Shown in pieces: positions 11,576-24,400 of a stretch of 64,000 nt of DNA. Every line of letters starts with the position of its first letter. The first letter of the stretch is position 1. The translations under genes were made by a program, and so were the position numbers. Source of the stretch: Sordariomycetes sp. S80-01Y (taxonomy: Eukaryota; Ascomycota; Sordariomycetes); the NCBI GenBank assembly GCA_037042185.1, contig JAXQJY010000030.1, positions 2,356,001 through 2,420,000 on the forward strand. Reading direction: 5' to 3'. The notes under the pieces were generated by a model. It was not told where the DNA came from, ran no database searches, and saw only the letters and a list, made by a program, of their open reading frames with translations.

Positions 11576-13348
11576 ATGTCTAAACGCCACCTCTTCGACT
11601 CCCCCGACGGGTTGGTCAACAAGTGTCTCCGCGGCCTCATCACCTACAACCCCTCCCTCTCCCTCGACGAAGCCAACCGCGTCGTCGCCGACACAACACA
11701 TGACCGTTCGCAAGTCTCTCTCATCTCAGGCGGTGGCTCTGGCCACGAGCCCGCCTGGGCTGGATACGTCGGCACCAACATGCTCGCCGGCGCCGTCCAG
11801 GGCGACATCTTTGCGTCTCCTTCCACAAAGCAGATCCTGGCTGGCATTGATGCCGTGCCCAGTGACAAGGGCACGATTCTGGTGGTGACCAACTACACCG
11901 GTGACTGCCTGCATTTCGGACTGGCCAGTGAGAAGGCCAATGCTATGGGGAAGAAATGCAAGATGATTATCTGCGGCGACGACGTCTCGGTCGGCAAGAA
12001 GGGCAGTATGGTCGGCCGAAGGGGCTTGGCTGGCCAGATCGGTGTGTTGAAGGTGATGGGTGGTGCTGCCGGCGCTGGCGGCTCACTGGACGATGTCTAC
12101 GACCTCGGCGTAGCCTTCTCCCAGCAGATTGTCTCCATTGCCGCGACCCTGGATCACTGCCATGTCCCCGGACGCACCGAGCACGGCATGCTCGACCCCA
12201 GCGAAGTCGAGCTCGGAACTGGTCCTCACAACGAGCCTGGCTACAAGAAGATCTCCCCGCCCCCTTCGCCTTCCGAGCTCGTCAAGTCCATCCTCACGCA
12301 CTGCCTCGACGAGAACGACCCTATCCGCGGATACGTCAAGTTCGCCCCCGGCGACGAGACCATGCTCCTCATCAGCAACTTTGGTGGCATGTCGCACCTG
12401 GAGATGGGCGCTTTGGTGGATGAGGTCCTCGAGCAGCTCGAGAAGGACTGGAAGATTGTCCCTGTCCGCGTCGTGTGTGGCTTCCTTGAGACCTCCCTCA
12501 ACGCCCCTGCCTTCAGTGTTTCCGTGATCAACGCCACCGCTGCCTCGAAGGGGTGCAAGTACTCCGTTGACCAGATCAAGGAGTTCTTCGATGTCAAGAC
12601 CTCCACCTTCTGGGAGAGCGTGGCTGGTTCGCAGACCAAGAGGAGGACACGCCAGGAGCAGCTCGTCCAGGCTCCCAAGGAGGAGCCCAAGGTCGTGGAT
12701 GACAGCAAGGACCTGAAGGTCGACGCAGCCGTGCTGGAGAAGATGCTAAGGAAGGCCTGCGATGACCTCGTCCAGGCCGAGCCCGACCTGACCAAGTGGG
12801 ACACCGTCATGGGTGACGGCGACTGCGGCGAGACTCTCAAGACTGGCGCCACATCCCTCCTCGCTGCTCTGGATGCTGGCCTCGCCAAGTCCGGCTCCGT
12901 CGTCAAGGTTCTTCATGAGCTCGAGGAGATTGTTGAGTCCAAGATGGGCGGTACCCTCGGTGGAATCCTCGGCATCTTCTTCGTCTCCCTGCGCTCCGCT
13001 GTCGAATCCAACATCGGCCTCGCTTCCTCACAGGGTGTTGTCGCTCTCTGGGGCGCGTCTCTCCAATCCGCCCTCACCTCCCTCCGTCGCTACACCCCGG
13101 CCAAGGTTGGTGACCGTACCGTGATGGACACTCTGATACCCTTCGCCGATGGTATGAACAGTGCCAAGGACTTCCCTGTCAGTGTCAAATTTGCCGAGTC
13201 TGGAGCTGAGAAGACCAAGACGATGACACCTAAGCTGGGACGAGCGACGTATGTTGGTGCTGGGAGCGGGAGCGGTGAGCTGCCCCCCGACCCTGGTGCT
13301 TGGGGCGCCATGGTTGCTATTAAGGGTCTGCAGCTCGGTTTGGACTGA
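11576..13348 (+). CDS. dihydroxyacetone kinase-family protein (possible erythrulose kinase)
   Basis: This is a single-exon 590-aa ATP-dependent ketose kinase with the full eukaryotic DAK layout. The N-terminal DakK domain (about 1-335) contains SGGGSGHEPAWAGYVG, whose His forms the covalent hemiaminal with the ketone substrate. A linker of about 50 residues follows. The C-terminal DakL domain (about 385-590) contains the Asp-rich Mg-ATP motif MGDGDCGETL, then SKMGGTLGG and a terminal GSGSGELPPDPGAWGAM. Length is normal for the family. The ATG at 11576 is the first in frame. DAK phosphorylates dihydroxyacetone, and Yarrowia EYK1 of the same family phosphorylates L-erythrulose. Two adjacent tetrose-type isomerases favour the second role, but bifunctionality or plain glycerol/dihydroxyacetone use is possible. 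Confidence 0.96.
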   Translation: MSKRHLFDSPDGLVNKCLRGLITYNPSLSLDEANRVVADTTHDRSQVSLISGGGSGHEPAWAGYVGTNMLAGAVQGDIFASPSTKQILAGIDAVPSDKGTILVVTNYTGDCLHFGLASEKANAMGKKCKMIICGDDVSVGKKGSMVGRRGLAGQIGVLKVMGGAAGAGGSLDDVYDLGVAFSQQIVSIAATLDHCHVPGRTEHGMLDPSEVELGTGPHNEPGYKKISPPPSPSELVKSILTHCLDENDPIRGYVKFAPGDETMLLISNFGGMSHLEMGALVDEVLEQLEKDWKIVPVRVVCGFLETSLNAPAFSVSVINATAASKGCKYSVDQIKEFFDVKTSTFWESVAGSQTKRRTRQEQLVQAPKEEPKVVDDSKDLKVDAAVLEKMLRKACDDLVQAEPDLTKWDTVMGDGDCGETLKTGATSLLAALDAGLAKSGSVVKVLHELEEIVESKMGGTLGGILGIFFVSLRSAVESNIGLASSQGVVALWGASLQSALTSLRRYTPAKVGDRTVMDTLIPFADGMNSAKDFPVSVKFAESGAEKTKTMTPKLGRATYVGAGSGSGELPPDPGAWGAMVAIKGLQLGLD

Positions 13349-15862
13349 GTGATCTTGTAGTTGCCAGTCTTCTCCTCTGATGATAATTTTAATGACAAGC
13401 CTTGTTCAATAACTCATGTCACCCAATCTCTTGTTTCTCGCTAGGTGCTGCGCGCATTCTAACATCTTCGTTCTTTTCACTGAAGCCTACCTTGACAGTC
13501 GTATTCGGCCACAACCATCACCTAAAGAGTCGAACAACCAGTTCCTTAGCTTGACAAAAGCCGCACTGAGATAAACCGCTGTCGAATTGTTGACGGCGTA
13601 GCGGCCGTGACGAACCACTAGGCAGGCCCCACCGGCCATTAGGCTTACTGGTAGTCAACTCGACGCTGGTCGCCTTATTTGTGAAAGAGGACTAGACTAA
13701 AGCTGTCTCAATTTGCTGAAATCCATTTGAAGTTCACTTAGATTACAGCGGCGCAGTGGTGACCGAACGTGGTGTTGGTGATTCTGTGGTGGGCTCCATT
13801 GACTGGCGGAGAGGGCTTGTGCAAGCGGCTTTGCGTTCTGAACTTGAGCGTACCTTGAAGACATACAATGGATCGCGTCAATTATTCCGTCGGAATCAAG
13901 AATATCTTTGTATTTTCCCTCACGGCCGAGTCGTGCGCTGGCTATGCTTTCTCAAATGGCTTCGCATGAGGTACTCCCATCCCCACCACGCCGTGACGAC
14001 GTTCCGTTACAGACAATTGCCCTTATGATGAGCCTCAAAGAGGCATTTGTGGCTTCTACAGACGATATTAGTACAACTAGAGAATATCAAGCGTAACATG
14101 AACGACGTATCTCCAACTCAGACAAAGTCAAAGATGAAGACACCGACTCGCTGCCTCTCCGCACGTAGACGTCTTTAGATTCTACCTATAGTTTACCTTT
14201 GAAGAAGACCTGGTGAAAATCTACTCAAAGTCTTTTTGCCTCTGATCCCCAACTGGCCTTGACCACAGCCGGACATACGAGAGCGCGTTTCCAACGACAT
14301 ATACTCATTCTTACATTGGACGCAGACCTCTGCCGCAGGATCCCCTCGGCCTACAAAGACGAGGCCTGGAGAACCTATGAATGAGAAATAATACAAAGGA
14401 CTGCAAACAATCTCCCCATAGGCTTTGAGTTTGTTGAGGATTAGCGACCTGCGCTCCGCCTGTCACGCCCGCAGCTGACATGGCATGATGCCACAGACGC
14501 AGATGTCAATCAATTTTTCAATGAGCCCAGCACACCGCCCCGGGAAGCTCTGGTCTCGGATTGATCACCATTATGACGTCTAGAGGATGCAGAGCAGCAG
14601 TAAAGATTCAGCGAGAGTCATTATTATTATCTCCTGTATGAATATCCGGAGCGACGCATAAGCCACTCGTAGAAGCTAGTGTAACGAGCAAAGACCGATC
14701 CCAATCCAAATCATCCATCATTCATATCACTCCCAGATGACCTTGCCGACATCCAACCTGAACGCAAAGATGATGCTCTTAGAGGGTATATGCATATTGT
14801 CCGAGCCCAAATCCAATCCAAACCTGGGAAAGCACCCGCCAACCCCGCCTGATCTATCCCAAAATCACGCCTCTATAGTCACCCCGTCTAACGATACCAA
14901 GAGCAAATGAAAGAAGCAAGTAAAATCCCAACCGACCCGGCAGGACATGACAAGCCGACGCCCGCGTTGGGTCAAACACCAAAGACCAGGAACACCTCCG
15001 ACTCGCAGATCCACCGGCCAAGGCGGCGGCCTCTCAGGTGACCTCGCCTCATGACCGCTGCCCGCAAGAAACCACACATAGATAGTTGCTGCAAAGTGGT
15101 GGCTCATGCTCAACTACCGAGACCCCATGATCGCGACATGGGGCTCTGGATCGGAGTGGCAGCCGACTGGTAGGGCCGGATGGTGGTCGAGAAGCAGCCA
15201 GAGAGGACGCAGGCCGTTGGCCAGGGTCCGTGATGTGGTGTTTAAGTTGACCTCAAGGATGCAACCGAGTATCTCATGACTTAAAAACCTTTGTTCGAAA
15301 CGACACGCCAGATGTGGACGCATGGAAGGGCAACGCGCAAGCGTGCTGCGCGAGCCACAGTTGAAACGACGCCATGACGAAGGAGGGTTGAAGCCACCAG
15401 GCTAACAGGAGGCATATCGGGAGGAAGGGAGGGAGGGAGGGAGGAAGGGACCGGGGCGCATTGAATGGTCGATATCAGATGCGCATTCCGCGAGGACGTT
15501 GACTCCCCCAACCCACCGCCTGCCACAGGCGCAGCAGCGAAGCCCTCCAATAGCGACCACTTCTCGCAGCCACCAAGACTCAGATCTCTTGCCTTGCAGC
15601 TATGCAACCTCGTTCCGAAGGTGGGCGGGGGGTCGTAGTGGTGGCCCGGCATGAGACCTGATTGGCGTGCGCCACAGCCACCTGACCTGCCCGCGCGACC
15701 CTCCTCCTCCAAGCTCACGAGGCTGTCCAATATGATGTATGCGAGGACAGTCAAGGGCCTGGCTGCCATGGGAAGCCTGATGAACACGAGGGCCCAGGCA
15801 GGTGGCGGCTATGCGCGTCGGAGCTCCAGAATTAGCCCTGCCGCCGCGACTCACTGGCCGAT
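13349..15862. other. intergenic, 2.5 kb
   Basis: This stretch lies between the convergent DAK-family and medA genes. The part near 13349-13420 is the kinase 3' UTR; 15000-15862 may include the medA 3' UTR. Open frames here are short or of simple composition, and none shows a family motif. Apart from a short GGGA repeat near 15420, I see nothing that can be named. Confidence 0.5.
15421..15450 (+). repeat. GGGA/GGAA microsatellite
   Basis: This is a purine-only run made of GGGA units bounded by GGAA. It could form a G-quadruplex on the + strand. It lies in the 3' flank of medA. Confidence 0.8.
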
Positions 15863-18285
15863 TCACGCTCTGGACGCGCTGTCGGCGTATGCGGCTGCAG
15901 GATTGTAAACCCCGTGAGTGTGCTGAGGATGGTGGTGAGAGTTCATGCCCGGGTAGCTGTCGTAGCTCGCGGGCGCTGTGTCCCAGCGGGGAGGTGTTGT
16001 GGAGGAGGGGACATGACTGATGGGTGTGTGCAGACCCGTAGTAGAGTAGCCTCCAGTCGACACGGTCCTGGTATCGTACGTCGTCACAGCGGGCAGTGGA
16101 TTCGTGTTGATGCGCATCGGCGGGGGATGTTGAGGGCTTGGATGGCGCATGTTGGGGCTGAGAGCCCGGGTCGGGGCTGGTTGATACGGTGGAGCGGCTG
16201 TGTAGGGGGTCCACGAAGGCGCTGAGCCAGAAAGCGATCGAGGAGACGGCATGGCGTCGTGGTGATTTGAAGGTACAGAGTACTGGCTGTGGTGGTCGCT
16301 GGGCTGCGAGAGGCTTTGCCCAGGCGGTGTAGGGAGGGTTGCGTATGGCGGAGGGGCAACCATTTGAGGAGGAGGCGGCGGCGCTGAACCACTCGGATTG
16401 GCGCTGTACTTGCCAATGATTTTCTTGAGCGCTGGCTCGAGGCTGCTCCAGGGGAAGACTTTGACATCCTTTTCAATGTTGCGGGGCTTCGGGTTCGGGA
16501 AGCCCATGATGAGCTTGAAGAACTCCTCGCTGTCAGGCTTGGCCTTGGAGACGGTGAGAGGGTGGAAACCCTCCAAGTTACGGCGAATACGGTTCTTCTC
16601 CTCGACGGTGAACCTGGTGCCATGACCCATGACCAGCTGCTCGAGGAGATAGATGGTGTCGACCGATGTGACGAAGCATTCACTCCTCCTCGCCCAGTAG
16701 ATGCATGAGATGCAGATGCTGTTCGGTGGGCGTTCGTTGACCGGCACAGGGCGGAAGTTGGCCTGCAACGTCGAGCCATGCTGCGAGCGTCGGAACAAGA
16801 CAATGCGGCGACTGTTGGTCCATTCTTCCGTCGTCCAGTCGGAGGCCATGCTGTTTAGCTTTCCGTTGATCTTAAGAACGGCCTTGTTCGGCGAGTACAG
16901 CGATGGGACTTGGCTGTACGGCGTCACGCTTCCAGTGTTCGTAATAGTGCTAGTCCGGACGAGTTGAGGGGTCCCGTTGCCAGACATGGACAGCGGGGTG
17001 ACACTGGAACGACCGCCCATGCCGTGGGTTAGAATCGGACTGCGGCCTGTGCTGCCCAGTGTGCCAGGAAAGTTTGTCCAACCATGCGCCGAGCGGCGAT
17101 GGTATGGAGCCTCCACAAAGCTGGAGCTTCTGTATGTGCTGATCATGTCGTTTGTGTTCTGAGGAAAAGCGCCGTTGCCGTAGTGTCCCTGTTGCGAAGG
17201 ATCATCGTAACTATTTGTACCTGCGTCAGGTACCATGGAAGGCTCCGCGGTCTTGGGGGAGACACTCTCCCCATGATCACCGACCTGAGTGGCAGGTGGT
17301 GCTGTATCATGCTTGGGCAGCTCATCCGCCCGCGTGATGTCACCGCCAGGCTCCTCCAAGTACTGGAAAGACCCAGCAGCGGTCCTCGAGATCTCTTCGC
17401 CGGCTGGTCCCTGAATGACGAGTGACAGTGGCACGCTGCTAGATTCACAGCCCGTGACGCCAAATTGTGGCGCATCTGCGCTGCACGAGTAGATGTATCC
17501 CGTTCCATCCTGGGAGCTCTCCCGCGAGATGTCTTCTAAGGGGGACTTGTGCGATCCAAACTGCAAACACAGGTAAGGCGAGGCCGATATGGAGAATATG
17601 TCGTAGTGTGAGGAGATGCGTAAGAAGACCTTTGTTCCAAAGGAACCGTTTGATGGGTTGGAGGATAGCACTGTTGGTCCCGGCGGTGCCTGCATGTAAG
17701 GTGTCACAGAGTTTCCAACGGCGTTATTCGACGCAAAAGCTTGCTGGTTCATCTGGGCGTACTTCTGCTCCGGTTGTGAGGGGTATGATGGCGGCGCATA
17801 TTGATCGTATGCTGGTTGAGCGTATCGGATCGGATCGTAGCCTGGAGGTTCTTGTCAGAACCGGATCCATCATAGCAAGACTCTTGACACTTACCATTCA
17901 TCGAAGGCAGGGGAGCTGCCTTGCCGTAAGCCGCCATCTCGTAAAGTCGAGGAGAGTAGTCTCCTTCGGGGACTCCGTGTCCAGCTTGAGCTTCTTCGTA
18001 TCTCAGCGTAAGGGTCTCCGGCGACTCGAGCCTGTCGTCAGAGCCAACGATTATCGGCTTTTGCGGATGGAAGTCGGGCTGTCTGGTTAGCCCACTATCC
18101 TGGAACAAAGGCAATGGTGCTGGACCCTCCACACAAGCTCAAACAGCCACGTCTCGTTGGTATGGTGAAGTTTGAGAACGAAGCTCTTCGGGTAGCAGGA
18201 AGGAGGCGGATGTTGGAACAAGGTCTAAGGGGCGACTCACCTCGTACAGCTTGTAAGACGAGGACTGGATCTTGATGGTAGACAT
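15863..18285 (-). CDS. medA: developmental regulator medusa (MedA / REN1 / acon-3 family)
   Basis: This is a 742-aa nuclear regulator of asexual development. Family members in Aspergillus nidulans (medA), Fusarium oxysporum (REN1) and Neurospora (acon-3) control conidiophore and conidium formation. Exons are 18241-18285, 17895-18099 and 15863-17841; introns are 141 and 53 nt. The small first exon encodes the family start MSTIKIQSSSYKLYE. The conserved C-terminal domain (about residues 410-565) contains WTTEEWTNSRRIVLFRR, RPVPVNERPPNSICISCIYW, FTVEEKNRIRRNLEGFHP and IMGFPNPKPRNIEKDVKVFP. An N-terminal conserved segment (about 135-245) carries GSFGTKVFLRISSHYDIF. The remaining regions are Pro/Ser/Gln-rich and probably disordered. 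The very long gene-free region upstream suits a tightly regulated developmental gene. Confidence 0.95.
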
Positions 18286-20760
18286 CCAAGCTATGGGAAA
18301 GGGGGAATGTCCTCGAGAAATGTTGTTTGATGAGGATGGAGGAGGTTAAGAATGCAAACCACTGTCTGGAACAGAGAAGTGGTCAACCCTCGTGTTTAGA
18401 GCGAGTCTTGTTGACGCCAAATCAGCCAGCGGATAAGAATTCCAGCCGTCGCGTCCTCGTTCCCGGAGATTGGATGATTCTCGAGTCGACGAGCTAGTTC
18501 GTGGGAAGTGCTGTCATTAAGGTCAGCAAAGGCCTCGACTTGCTTCTTCCCGTCTATCGATAGGGTCTCGGCTGAGACAGAGGGCAGATATGGAGGCGCT
18601 CACTGGTTGAAAATGGGTCGACGAGGTGGCGTGCAAGACTCGAGTATCTCGAAGAGACAGTCGCATTCCAATCTGGTGATCGTTATAACTGCGGAGACCA
18701 GTTGAACATTGCCCTTGCTGGTATGATGATTCTAAAACACCGAAAGGTGGGCGGGTTGGATGGCGTAGACTGTGCTGGAATTCCCCGAGTCCGAGTAGAT
18801 GGGGGGTAAGTCGAGGTACTCTGGACTGCGAGTACAGAGACAGAGTAGCCTGATTGAATGGTTAATCATGTTCTGATGTGCTTTTATTGGGACGACGTGT
18901 GTCAAGGGGCCAGTCTCCAGAAGCCACACCAACTGGCCAAGAAACGCTGTCCACAACGCGATCGGACTTACCTGTCTGCAGGGCTCCTGCGAAGCCTCGA
19001 AATCCAATTTCGAAGGCTGCAACTTTCATCAAAGGGTCTCGTCCTTGCTGTCGGCTGGTGGATCGAAAATGCCCTGACCACGCCAAACTTGTCTGTTCAA
19101 CGCAGGAGAGAGCGTCAGTTCCTGCGCAAGCGTCCTTCGAATGGGCTTGACTGGAGAATCAAGCCGGGCCTGAGTCAAACTGAAGGGAGAGGTGCAAGGT
19201 AAAACAAGTGAGAGTCAAAGATGTCGGAGAGTTTCGGTTTATGTCAGGGCATGTTCGAAGTGGAGGATACTCAGAGACATGGGCTGGCATTTCTTTTGGG
19301 GCTCGGACTGGCGTCGTGCAAGAAGGGCCGCCCTGCCTTGAGGACAGAGGGAGTCGATTTGGGATTTGTGTGGCACTTGCAAGCAGGCGTAAGCGAGGAG
19401 AAGCATCAAGCTGCAGAGGCGAGAAGCGAATGTCCGTCCTCCAGTGTGGGGTTCAGACGCAAAGATCTGGCCTGGCAGTGAGGGGGGAGCGGTGTTATGA
19501 ACAACTGCAAAAGGGGGGCGGGGAAAGTAGGGCTGCTAGAATTGCTTTTCTTCCAAGATGCCGGCCTAGCCACCAGCCAGGCCAGAACGAGCGAACGGGC
19601 CAAATCGAGCATGACGGGTAGATTGACAGCTCTCCACTTGGGGTGACTTTTGACAGGCAGCCAGCTCTGATCCTTCCACCGTAGGACCCTGAGCCGCCAG
19701 GTAATGATGGAAGCTGAGCCGTCTGGGGGGAATAAGGGTGGGGTAGAGGAGGGCTCACCAAGGAGCAAGTCTCCTTCGAAGGCAGCATGTCACTGGCTCA
19801 GCAGGGCCAACCAGTCGATGCAAGGATGGGGAGATGTACCGGCCTGACTTGCGCAGCCTTGAGGGGTGTGAATGCGGGAAGAGGTGGAACTGGAGGGGGT
19901 CTGAACCATGGGCCGATCATCCAAGACGAGATCCAGTTCAGAGACAAGAACGGCGACATCGAGAGAGCGATGACGACGCGGCAGATGTGCCCCATGACCG
20001 GCCTTCCATCGTAATGGGATGAGATATCATATACGCCCGGTATCATTCATACGAGCTCCCACCGGATACAAGCATCCTTCGATAGGAAGAAACCCACAGT
20101 CTGCTGTGACCACCATCGTACACTTCAACGACTGCTAGGACAGCAGGACGAGGCAAGGTACAAGTGCGATGCACGAACAACCTCGCGGCCACGCATGCCT
20201 ATCGGAGCACCACTGGTGTAATGGGGACTCAAACTCCTGCATTAGAGGACACCGCCTGATGGTAGAGGAATGCAAGCCAAGTGGGGAGGGGAGCCCGTCC
20301 GCCGGCTGCTTGGCAGCGTTGGGGAGGCTCATGTGAGGTGGGAAGCAAGGCGAGGGAGGAGACGCGCGCGCAAGGGCAACCGAAATCAAGGCACCGCTGG
20401 AAATACGAGATCTTGCTCACCTGGAAGGCTCCAGATTTCACGTCTGAATCTGACAGCTCAAGGCTTGCTCACCCAAGGGAGCATGTGGGTAGGCGAGGAC
20501 AGGTCGAAGTGGGCGGTCCCGTGGCCAACTTGGTCGTCGACGAAGGAGTTGGCGTCCTTTTGGCAGGTTGTTGATGGCGCACAGATTAGAGTCGTTGACG
20601 CTCATTCGGCACGGATCGAGTCGTAACTGTCCGGCTCCGAGGCGTGTAAGTCGGGTCGTCGACTGATCAGCTATTAACTAGCAACCCCCTTGGCCGGGAG
20701 TGGCTGTATCCGATTAGCAACTGATTGGCCACCTGCAGAACGGGTGCGATCGTTGATGGT

Positions 20761-20769
20761 GGGGGGGGG
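20761..20769 (+). repeat. poly-G tract
   Basis: This is a run of nine Gs with further short G runs on both sides (around 20755-20780). It has G-quadruplex potential in the region upstream of medA. Confidence 0.8.
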
Positions 20770-21434
20770 CTTTGGGGCGGCGTGCAGGGGTCCCTTGAGA
20801 GCGACCAAGCATCGCAGGGATGGAGAGACTTGGGGACAGCCTTAGCGCAGGCGAAGCAACCGTCCTTTGAGCCAGGCTCTCTGTCTGGTCGGCGATGTGG
20901 ACGGCGGGTGAAAGATCTCTCCCAACTCTCTTAGTGGTGGCCTGCAGGAACTGCCAAAGGTGACCAAAGCCAGGCTCTGCAGCAAGCATTCCAATGGCGC
21001 ATTAAAGCGTGCATTGGTCTCCCACTCTGGCAGGACGGGCGCGTCCCGTCACCCGGCTCCAAAGGTCCCCGGACGTACTCAGCGTTGTTGACCTTGGCTG
21101 ACATGGACATCCCGCGCCTAGGCGTGAGCGGACGGACTGGTCCAGCCCTTGGCCGTACTATCACCGACAGCAAGACAAGATCCACCAAGCCTGTCGCTGT
21201 ACCGTGGCGTATGATCCAGATCTCGGGATGTTTTGAGCGGCACGCTGCGTCGAATGCAAGGGAAGGGTTGAGGGGTCGAGGGCAGAGTCAAACGCACCAC
21301 CACCTTGCGAACTTACAAGCAAAGAAGCACAGCAGATATTCATGCAAAGAATACAGATCTCTGCAAGCCGCTGTTAAATTTGACCGAGACCGAATCTCCA
21401 ACAAATCGCTTTGACACCACGTTGGCTCGTGAGG

Positions 21435-21477
21435 CTGGGTGGTGGTTTTGGTGGCGGTGGTGGAGGAGGTGAGGGTT
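21435..21477 (+). repeat. GGT/GGA-rich imperfect repeat
   Basis: This is a purine-skewed stretch of GGT, GGC and GGA triplets, pyrimidine-rich on the medA sense strand. It is low complexity and could act as a promoter polypyrimidine tract or form a G-quadruplex. Confidence 0.7.
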
Positions 21478-24400
21478 GCGGTCCTAGCGGCTGCGCGATG
21501 CAATGCAAACTCGTCGATCGCAGTCGGTCTGCACTTTGCGTTAGGCAATGTGCACGGACAATCACCGGGGAGCTGGCAGACGACGTCGGTCCAAGACTAC
21601 CGTGGGGAAGACGACGTGCAGTCGGCAGATCCTCCTTTGAATGAATGCAAATGCCGCTCGAAGTCGATCTTGCCGCGCGGTTCCAGCTTGGATGAAAAGG
21701 TCTCGTACGGCCCGTCTTGCTTGAGAGAAACGGTCGAGAAGTGGCGGGCTTGCAGATGCTGCATTCCAGTCAGCCGTTGTTTGCTTTTTCCATATCTCCT
21801 AATGTAAAGCGGGCTCGGATCCCCCTCGCGTCAAACGCCTTGCCCGTACTGCCACCCCAACGCGCTCAGGCTGGTTTGGGCCATGTTGAACTGTTAGTCA
21901 CGACTTCCAGGGGAAATCTCCACCAGCCTCGTCAAAGTGCAGAGCCCAAGGGACAGGCTGCTGGAGCGTCACCAGCTCAAATCCCAATCCCTCCTCTGCG
22001 GCGACGACCCCTCTAACTGCCATCGTCAATGATCGCCCACCGGCATCTTCCACCGTTGCTGGCAGCGCCAAGATGTGCCTTTCAGCACCGGACAAGGGTA
22101 AAACTGGGGTGGCAACGCCATTACCGTTGATTCGTCTTCGCGCTTGAACTCCCGTCACGACCCTAACCCAAAGAGGAACAGCAGCATACAGGGGCCTTCA
22201 GCTGAAAGTCGAATTCGCTGCCGGACACATCGCGCAGCCGGCAAGGGTTCAAGCAACGGGCAGGATCATCCACCGTGAGGGGCCAACTGTAATTGCGTTG
22301 GGCTGCAAAAGAAACGGCAAAGACGCTTACCGGCTTCACAAGATTTCTCGGAGATTTGCAGTGCAGCATTGGGATCGAAAAGCTCCCTCGGCGTCTGCCT
22401 GTTTTGATGAAGGAGGCTTCGCGGGATTCTCGAGGTTCTCGCGGTTCCTTTCTCCCGGTGGTCTTGGAGTTGCAGCTGTCAGTGACGGCTCCTGGGAGCT
22501 AGTGAAGCAAGTCATCGCTCTGTCTCACCTCTTTTCGATGGCTCCGCAACGGTTCACTGACTGATGTCACCAAGAAGGCGTTTCCAACGGACGGCTTGCG
22601 CAAGGACAACAGGCTCCAGTTGACTGCCTAAAAGGTCGATCTGCGTCGTGCAATTGAAAGGTGGACGTCAACGGTCCCGATCGCGTCTTTCGGGAGCCAG
22701 AACGCCTCGAATCAAGGTACAACAACATAAACAATTGACATTTGCCGTTTGCTTGGAAGGGCCGGTCACCAATGGGAGTAGCAACATCTTATAAGAGGCT
22801 TGATAGCCGTCGGAGCTTGGGCCATTCCGTTCTTGTAGGGTCTGACAACGGCCATGGCCTTTCTTGATGGTGTTCTTGAGGTCATCTCCTGACCAAAGGG
22901 GATAAGACGTTCGGCGGTAGTGAGCATTGAGAACATACAAAGTACTGCTTAGGTAGCCATGCGCTTCACAGGGCAGAAGGGGTGTGAGGGATGCGGTGTC
23001 TAGGTACATGCAAATGACATGGGCAAGGGTCCGTAGATTCGCAGACTCCCGCTTTGGAAGAAGTCAACTACAGCCGTACGACGTTGTCAACATTCGCGGC
23101 AACTCTTGCGCCGAAGTCGTGAGTGGCACTTCAAGTCTAAAAAGACCTTTGTGCTGGCTGCAGGCTTCGTGCGAGCTGCGATCCGGGGACGCGCGATGCT
23201 GCCGGCATGCGAAACGTCAGGGGATGAGGGCAAGCGCTGAAGACGTGGTGACACGGGTTTTGCAGCGTAAGGAATGCCTCAACTGGCTCTCTCGGCTACT
23301 TGATGAGGTGCGAATGTCGTCCTGCCGTACTGGATTTCACGTCCCTTGCAACAGCCAAAGTACCAGCAGAGAGGGCGCGATGATTTGAGCCAGCTGTGCG
23401 ATATGATGCGGTTCCGCTTCCTTCCCGAGCAAAAGCAACGACGGACCTGCGCAGCCGATCAGCACAGGGAGAGTGCCCTGGGATCATCGTCCGAGAGTAG
23501 TAAGCGCAGGGCCAGGTAGGGGTCAGCCGATCTGCACATTGGCTGCCAGCCACGTCTGCTTATTACTCCCTTAGCTCGGTTCGGATTGACATGTCATCCA
23601 GTTGTGACGGAACGAGCTGCACTTCCTAACGCCGAAGAAGCGAGGAGGCGCCTGGACGAGGCTTGACCTTCAGCTATTGCACAGCAACGAGTGATTACGT
23701 ACTTGCTGATTGGGTACTCAAACGTTCCCGATGCGTCCTTCAGGTCCGCCATCCGATTGGGGAGCCCAGGAAGAAATGCTTGTAAACTCCAGTTGCCTCC
23801 TCTGCCTTCAGGATGCCACTTCCCAACATGTTGGGGGTTTGGCAGTCCTCTATGCAATGCTTGGGGCAACTGCAGTCCTTTGCCAACCCTGCCTAGCCTT
23901 AGATCTAGTAGCTTCCTTCTTAGGAGGACTATCACTTCTCCAGGTAAAGGACCGCGTAGTCTAACACTGCGCCTCCTTGGCCGCAATGCAATGGAAAGGC
24001 CTCCAAGCGTGGTTTGAGTGTGCCCGCAATCTCCTCCTTGGCGTTCCCAGGAGAGCTCGAAGCGACGTCCTACCAATCATTGGGCGCGTCGCGTCACACG
24101 AATTTCATTCCGCCTGAAGATTTTTCGAAGGCGTCGAAATCGGGCTCTTAACCATCGAACGCGGATCATGCCACGAGAACAACATCTTTTGCTTTTGAGG
24201 ACGATGGTCTCGTGCATTGCCGCTCGGGCTAAATCCGAGAGGTTTGGATGACCGCTGCCGTGGGATTGACTGGATAGCCAAGTTGTTTGCGGCTGTATAC
24301 CTCGACCTACCATCTGCTTGTCCCTGTCTAGCCTACGTGGCGTGATCATGGTAGAGAACTGGCACCACTCGAGGGCGTTATCCAGCCGACATGGACCGTG

